This document shows, piece by piece, positions 4,982 through 7,378 of a stretch of DNA of 7,378 nucleotides. The stretch spans positions 1-7,378 of the forward strand of contig JAHEAM010000188.1 in the NCBI GenBank assembly GCA_024642765.1, in the 5' to 3' direction. Below the pieces are notes generated by a model. That model ran no database searches. It had not been told where the DNA came from and saw only the letters and a list, made by a program, of their open reading frames with translations. Both the position numbers and the translations under genes were made by a program. Within the stretch, counting starts at the first letter, position 1, and each line of letters opens with the position of its first letter. This DNA is from Planctomycetaceae bacterium. GTDB lineage: Bacteria > Planctomycetota > Planctomycetia > Pirellulales > Pirellulaceae.

Positions 4982-6217
4982 ATGACTCAGTCGACGCACG
5001 GGCTTGCGAAGAATTGTTCACGAATTTTGACAATTAACGGCGGCTCGTCGAGCATTAAGTTTGCAGTCTATGAAGATTGCGAAACGTTTAGTCCGACTCT
5101 AAAGGGAACAATCAAGCGGATTGGTCTGAAAGACGCGATTTTTGTTTTCCATGACCTGCTTAATGATCAACACGACATTCGAACGATCGACGCGGACGAC
5201 GCACGTTCCGCAATTGCATTCTTAGTGCGTTGGCTTGATAAACGAATTGGTCTGAAAACGATTGACGCTATCGGTCATCGAGTGGTTCATGGAATGGAAC
5301 ATACAGAATCAGAATTCGTCACAAAAGAACTGCTTGATGACTTGCGTAGGATTAGTGCGTGTGACAAACAGCATTTGCCTAGCGAGATCGACTTGATTGA
5401 AGCATTTCGCGAGCGCACTCCTGAGACGACGCAAGTTGCTTGTTTTGACACTCTCTTTCATGCTGAGATGCCGCAAGTCGCCAAGATACTGGCGATCCCG
5501 CGGCGATTCTCGCGAAAAGGAATTTATCGTTACGGGTTTCATGGTCTTTCGTTTGCCTACCTGATGCAAGAGCTTGTCCGATTGGATGATGTGGCGGCAA
5601 CAAAGGGTCGTGTTGTACTAGCTCACCTTGGTAATGGTGCCAGTCTGGCTGCCGTGCGAGATGGCAAAAGCATCGACACCACTATGGGATTCACACCAAC
5701 GGCTGGATTGCCAATGGGGACACGTTCGGGCGACTTGGACCCTGGCTTGGCCGGGTATCTCGCGCGCACAGAACAACTAACGGCCGAGCAATTCGATCAG
5801 ATGGTCAATCAAGAGTCCGGGTTGTTGGGCATTTCCGAACTGAGTTCCGATGTATCCGATTTGCTTGCGATGGAATCGACCGCTAGCCAAGCTGCTGAAG
5901 CAATCGCTTTGTTCTGTTATCAAACGAAGAAGTGGATCGGCTCATTCACGGCCGCGTTGGGTGGTCTCGATACACTGGTGTTCGCCGGCGGCATTGGCGA
6001 AAACTCTGCAGTGATACGAGCTCGCATCTGCACCGGACTACAGTTTTTGGGAGTCAAAATCGACGAGAGCCTCAATGCAGCTCATGCAGGCGTGATATCT
6101 TCTCCTGAGGGTGAGGTGACCGTACGTGTAATCCACACCAATGAAGAATTGATGATCGCACGTCAAGTGCGTGATATTCTCATAAAGAACGTTATTGCTC
6201 ATCAAATCGTCAATTAA
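4982..6217 (+). CDS. ackA: acetate kinase (acetate/propionate kinase family)
   Basis: This cytosolic enzyme interconverts acetate plus ATP with acetyl phosphate plus ADP, linking acetyl phosphate from phosphotransacetylase or phosphoketolase to ATP synthesis. The 411-residue length is normal for the family. Visible ASKHA-fold motifs are LTINGGSSSIKF (Asn19), GHRVVHG (Arg100), FDTLFHAEMP (Asp156), YGFHGLSF (His187), HLGNGASLAAV (His215), DTTMGFTPTAGLPMGTRSGD (Arg248), FAGGIGENS and NEELMIA (Glu388/389). These match the catalytic and substrate residues known from Methanosarcina AckA. The usual LAPLHNP motif is replaced by KQHLPSE (residues 129-135), which keeps the histidine but not the Asn-Pro, suggesting a divergent subgroup. 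ATG 4982 follows GGAGG (4972-4976) by five bases. There is a short N-terminal extension of about 12 residues. No phosphotransacetylase or phosphoketolase gene is visible in the window. The identity is near certain; acetate versus another short acyl substrate is not settled. Confidence 0.96.
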   Translation: MTQSTHGLAKNCSRILTINGGSSSIKFAVYEDCETFSPTLKGTIKRIGLKDAIFVFHDLLNDQHDIRTIDADDARSAIAFLVRWLDKRIGLKTIDAIGHRVVHGMEHTESEFVTKELLDDLRRISACDKQHLPSEIDLIEAFRERTPETTQVACFDTLFHAEMPQVAKILAIPRRFSRKGIYRYGFHGLSFAYLMQELVRLDDVAATKGRVVLAHLGNGASLAAVRDGKSIDTTMGFTPTAGLPMGTRSGDLDPGLAGYLARTEQLTAEQFDQMVNQESGLLGISELSSDVSDLLAMESTASQAAEAIALFCYQTKKWIGSFTAALGGLDTLVFAGGIGENSAVIRARICTGLQFLGVKIDESLNAAHAGVISSPEGEVTVRVIHTNEELMIARQVRDILIKNVIAHQIVN

Positions 6218-6320
6218 CAAGTATTGCACTTTTCTAGGATTTGAGCTTGGCCCTTTTGATTCAATGGCGGTCACAACACTTTATCCACTTCATAACGAAT
6301 TAAGTTTGAAGACTATTTCC

Positions 6321-7378
6321 ATGTTCCGAAATTCCGCAAATGATAGCTTTTCAATCAAGCAACTTCTGAACGCAGAATCGTTTCCCCATGCGGTTTCCAC
6401 TGTGCAGTTGCTTGAAACACACATCTCCTGGATCGTTTTGACAGGTTACTTTGCTTACAAAATCAAAAAGCCTGTGAAGTTCGATTTTGTAAACTACTCG
6501 ACTAGTGAGGCCCGACAGCAATTCTGCATTCTTGAGTTGCAATTCAATCGGCGATTTGCTCCAGAGATCTATCTCGATGTCGTCCCCATCTACACCGTCG
6601 ACGGCCATTTCAAGGTCGGGAGTGATGCGACTTTGCCAGACAATACCACAAAACCAATTGAATACGCCGTAAAAATGCGGCAATTTCCTCAAGACGCAAT
6701 TGTTGCAACTCGACTGACACACCCGCAAATGACGGGCGAGGCCGTTGCTCAATTCGGTTCCTACCTTGCAAAATTCCACGATTCGATCGAAGCCGCGAAA
6801 TCAGACGTGGACTTTGTACAGGTTGATCGGATTGGCAAAGACGCACTGGCCAACTTTGAGACTTTGCGCGATGCATTTGCCAAAGAGGCTCGCGGCCGGC
6901 AGCTTGTGCGACTTGAAACATGGACAGCGGATCAATTCAAAAAATGTAGCTCAGCTTTTTATCAGCGACTCGCAAATGGAAATGTCCGACAATGTCATGG
7001 CGACTTGCATCTAAAAAACATTATCCAACTGGACGATCGTTTGATCGCCTTCGACGGAATCGAGTTCAACAAAGAATTTCAGTGGATCGACGTGCTCAGC
7101 GAATTAGCGTTTCCGGTCATGGATTTTATGGCGCGAGGGAGGGCCGATTTGGGTTGGCGATTGCTGAACGCATATCTTGAAATTCAGGGAGAATACGAAC
7201 ATCTCGAATTATTGCGGTTCTATCTTGTCTACCGGGCAATGGTCCGCGCGAAAGTCAGTTGGCTTAATCCAAGAAATCGCAAATCTTCGACAAATTCTGG
7301 CGCCTACCTATCACAATCCGACGCACTGGCTGGTCCCTGGGACAAGTATCTCACCACGGCAATGTATTTGGCTTTCCA
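6321..7378 (+). CDS. aminoglycoside-phosphotransferase-like kinase domain (COG2187 type), 3' end missing
   Basis: The frame is open from ATG 6321 to the window edge (352 codons) with no stop, so the gene is partial. The protein has a kinase-like fold. ETHISWIVLTGYFAYKIKKP (residues 32-51) holds the nucleotide-binding lysines, HGDLHLKN (226-233) is the catalytic loop with Asp228 and Asn233, and FDGIEFN (244-250) carries the metal-binding Asp245. Conserved family segments such as RRFAPEIYLDVVPIY are also present. Proteins of this type are often annotated as bifunctional aminoglycoside phosphotransferase/ATP-binding protein, with a C-terminal P-loop ATPase domain; any such domain would lie beyond the window. 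The true substrate is unknown, and drug resistance should not be assumed. An in-frame ATG at 6264 would add 19 residues; 6321 fits the usual N-terminus (IKQLLNAESFPH) better, and neither has a strong ribosome binding site. The gene follows acetate kinase by 103 bases on the same strand. Confidence 0.9.
   Translation, partial: MFRNSANDSFSIKQLLNAESFPHAVSTVQLLETHISWIVLTGYFAYKIKKPVKFDFVNYSTSEARQQFCILELQFNRRFAPEIYLDVVPIYTVDGHFKVGSDATLPDNTTKPIEYAVKMRQFPQDAIVATRLTHPQMTGEAVAQFGSYLAKFHDSIEAAKSDVDFVQVDRIGKDALANFETLRDAFAKEARGRQLVRLETWTADQFKKCSSAFYQRLANGNVRQCHGDLHLKNIIQLDDRLIAFDGIEFNKEFQWIDVLSELAFPVMDFMARGRADLGWRLLNAYLEIQGEYEHLELLRFYLVYRAMVRAKVSWLNPRNRKSSTNSGAYLSQSDALAGPWDKYLTTAMYLAF

Noticed and set aside
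6351..7180. Minus-strand frames and short plus-strand frames within 6351-7180
   Set aside because: They lie inside the open frame from 6321 that carries the conserved HGDLHLKN and FDGIEFN motifs, so they are shadows.
6321..7378. Aminoglycoside resistance gene
   Set aside because: Only the phosphotransferase fold is shared. The protein matches the COG2187-type family, which is not known as a resistance determinant.

Overview
This window most likely comes from a planctomycete chromosome, probably of the Pirellulales group. Three observations point that way: an acetate kinase next to a COG2187-type phosphotransferase gene, a broken gene whose protein resembles a planctomycete-type hypothetical family (from memory, not a search), and large poorly coding spacers with many orphan small proteins. 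The taxonomic call is an inference. GC content is moderate, and no rRNA, tRNA, CRISPR array or intact insertion sequence was seen.

Layout. Positions 1-452 hold no convincing complete gene, only a possible gene tail at 3-164. Positions 453-1022 encode an unrecognised 189-residue soluble protein with a plausible ribosome binding site. Positions 1019-1365 look like decayed small-membrane-protein coding sequence. On the minus strand, 1663-1284 is a recognisable planctomycete-type hypothetical gene split by one frameshift. Positions 1913-2563 encode an orphan membrane protein with about six membrane segments. Positions 2564-3752 are about 1.2 kb of gene-poor DNA with a few doubtful reading frames.

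The most distinctive part is 3718-4596. A strong sigma-70-like promoter (TTGACC, 17 bases, TATAAA) sits so close to the ATG at 3753 that the message would be leaderless or nearly so. It leads into two consecutive genes for small exported cysteine-rich proteins, followed by a clear rho-independent terminator. The second protein has 26 cysteines in about 87 mature residues, no histidine, and a perfectly phased 32-residue duplication of a nine-cysteine array. It looks like an exported metallothionein-like metal-binding protein. The pair is the best candidate in the window for an undescribed system, possibly for metal sequestration or redox buffering outside the cytoplasm.

Positions 4663-4893 hold a small unrecognised gene, perhaps with a damaged 5' end. 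An intact acetate kinase gene follows (4982-6217) with a strong ribosome binding site. The window ends inside a gene (from 6321) for an aminoglycoside-phosphotransferase-like kinase domain. That family often carries a C-terminal P-loop ATPase domain, which would lie beyond the window. The last two genes run the same way and may form a unit concerned with acetyl-phosphate/ATP metabolism and a phosphotransfer activity of unknown substrate; that functional link is inference.
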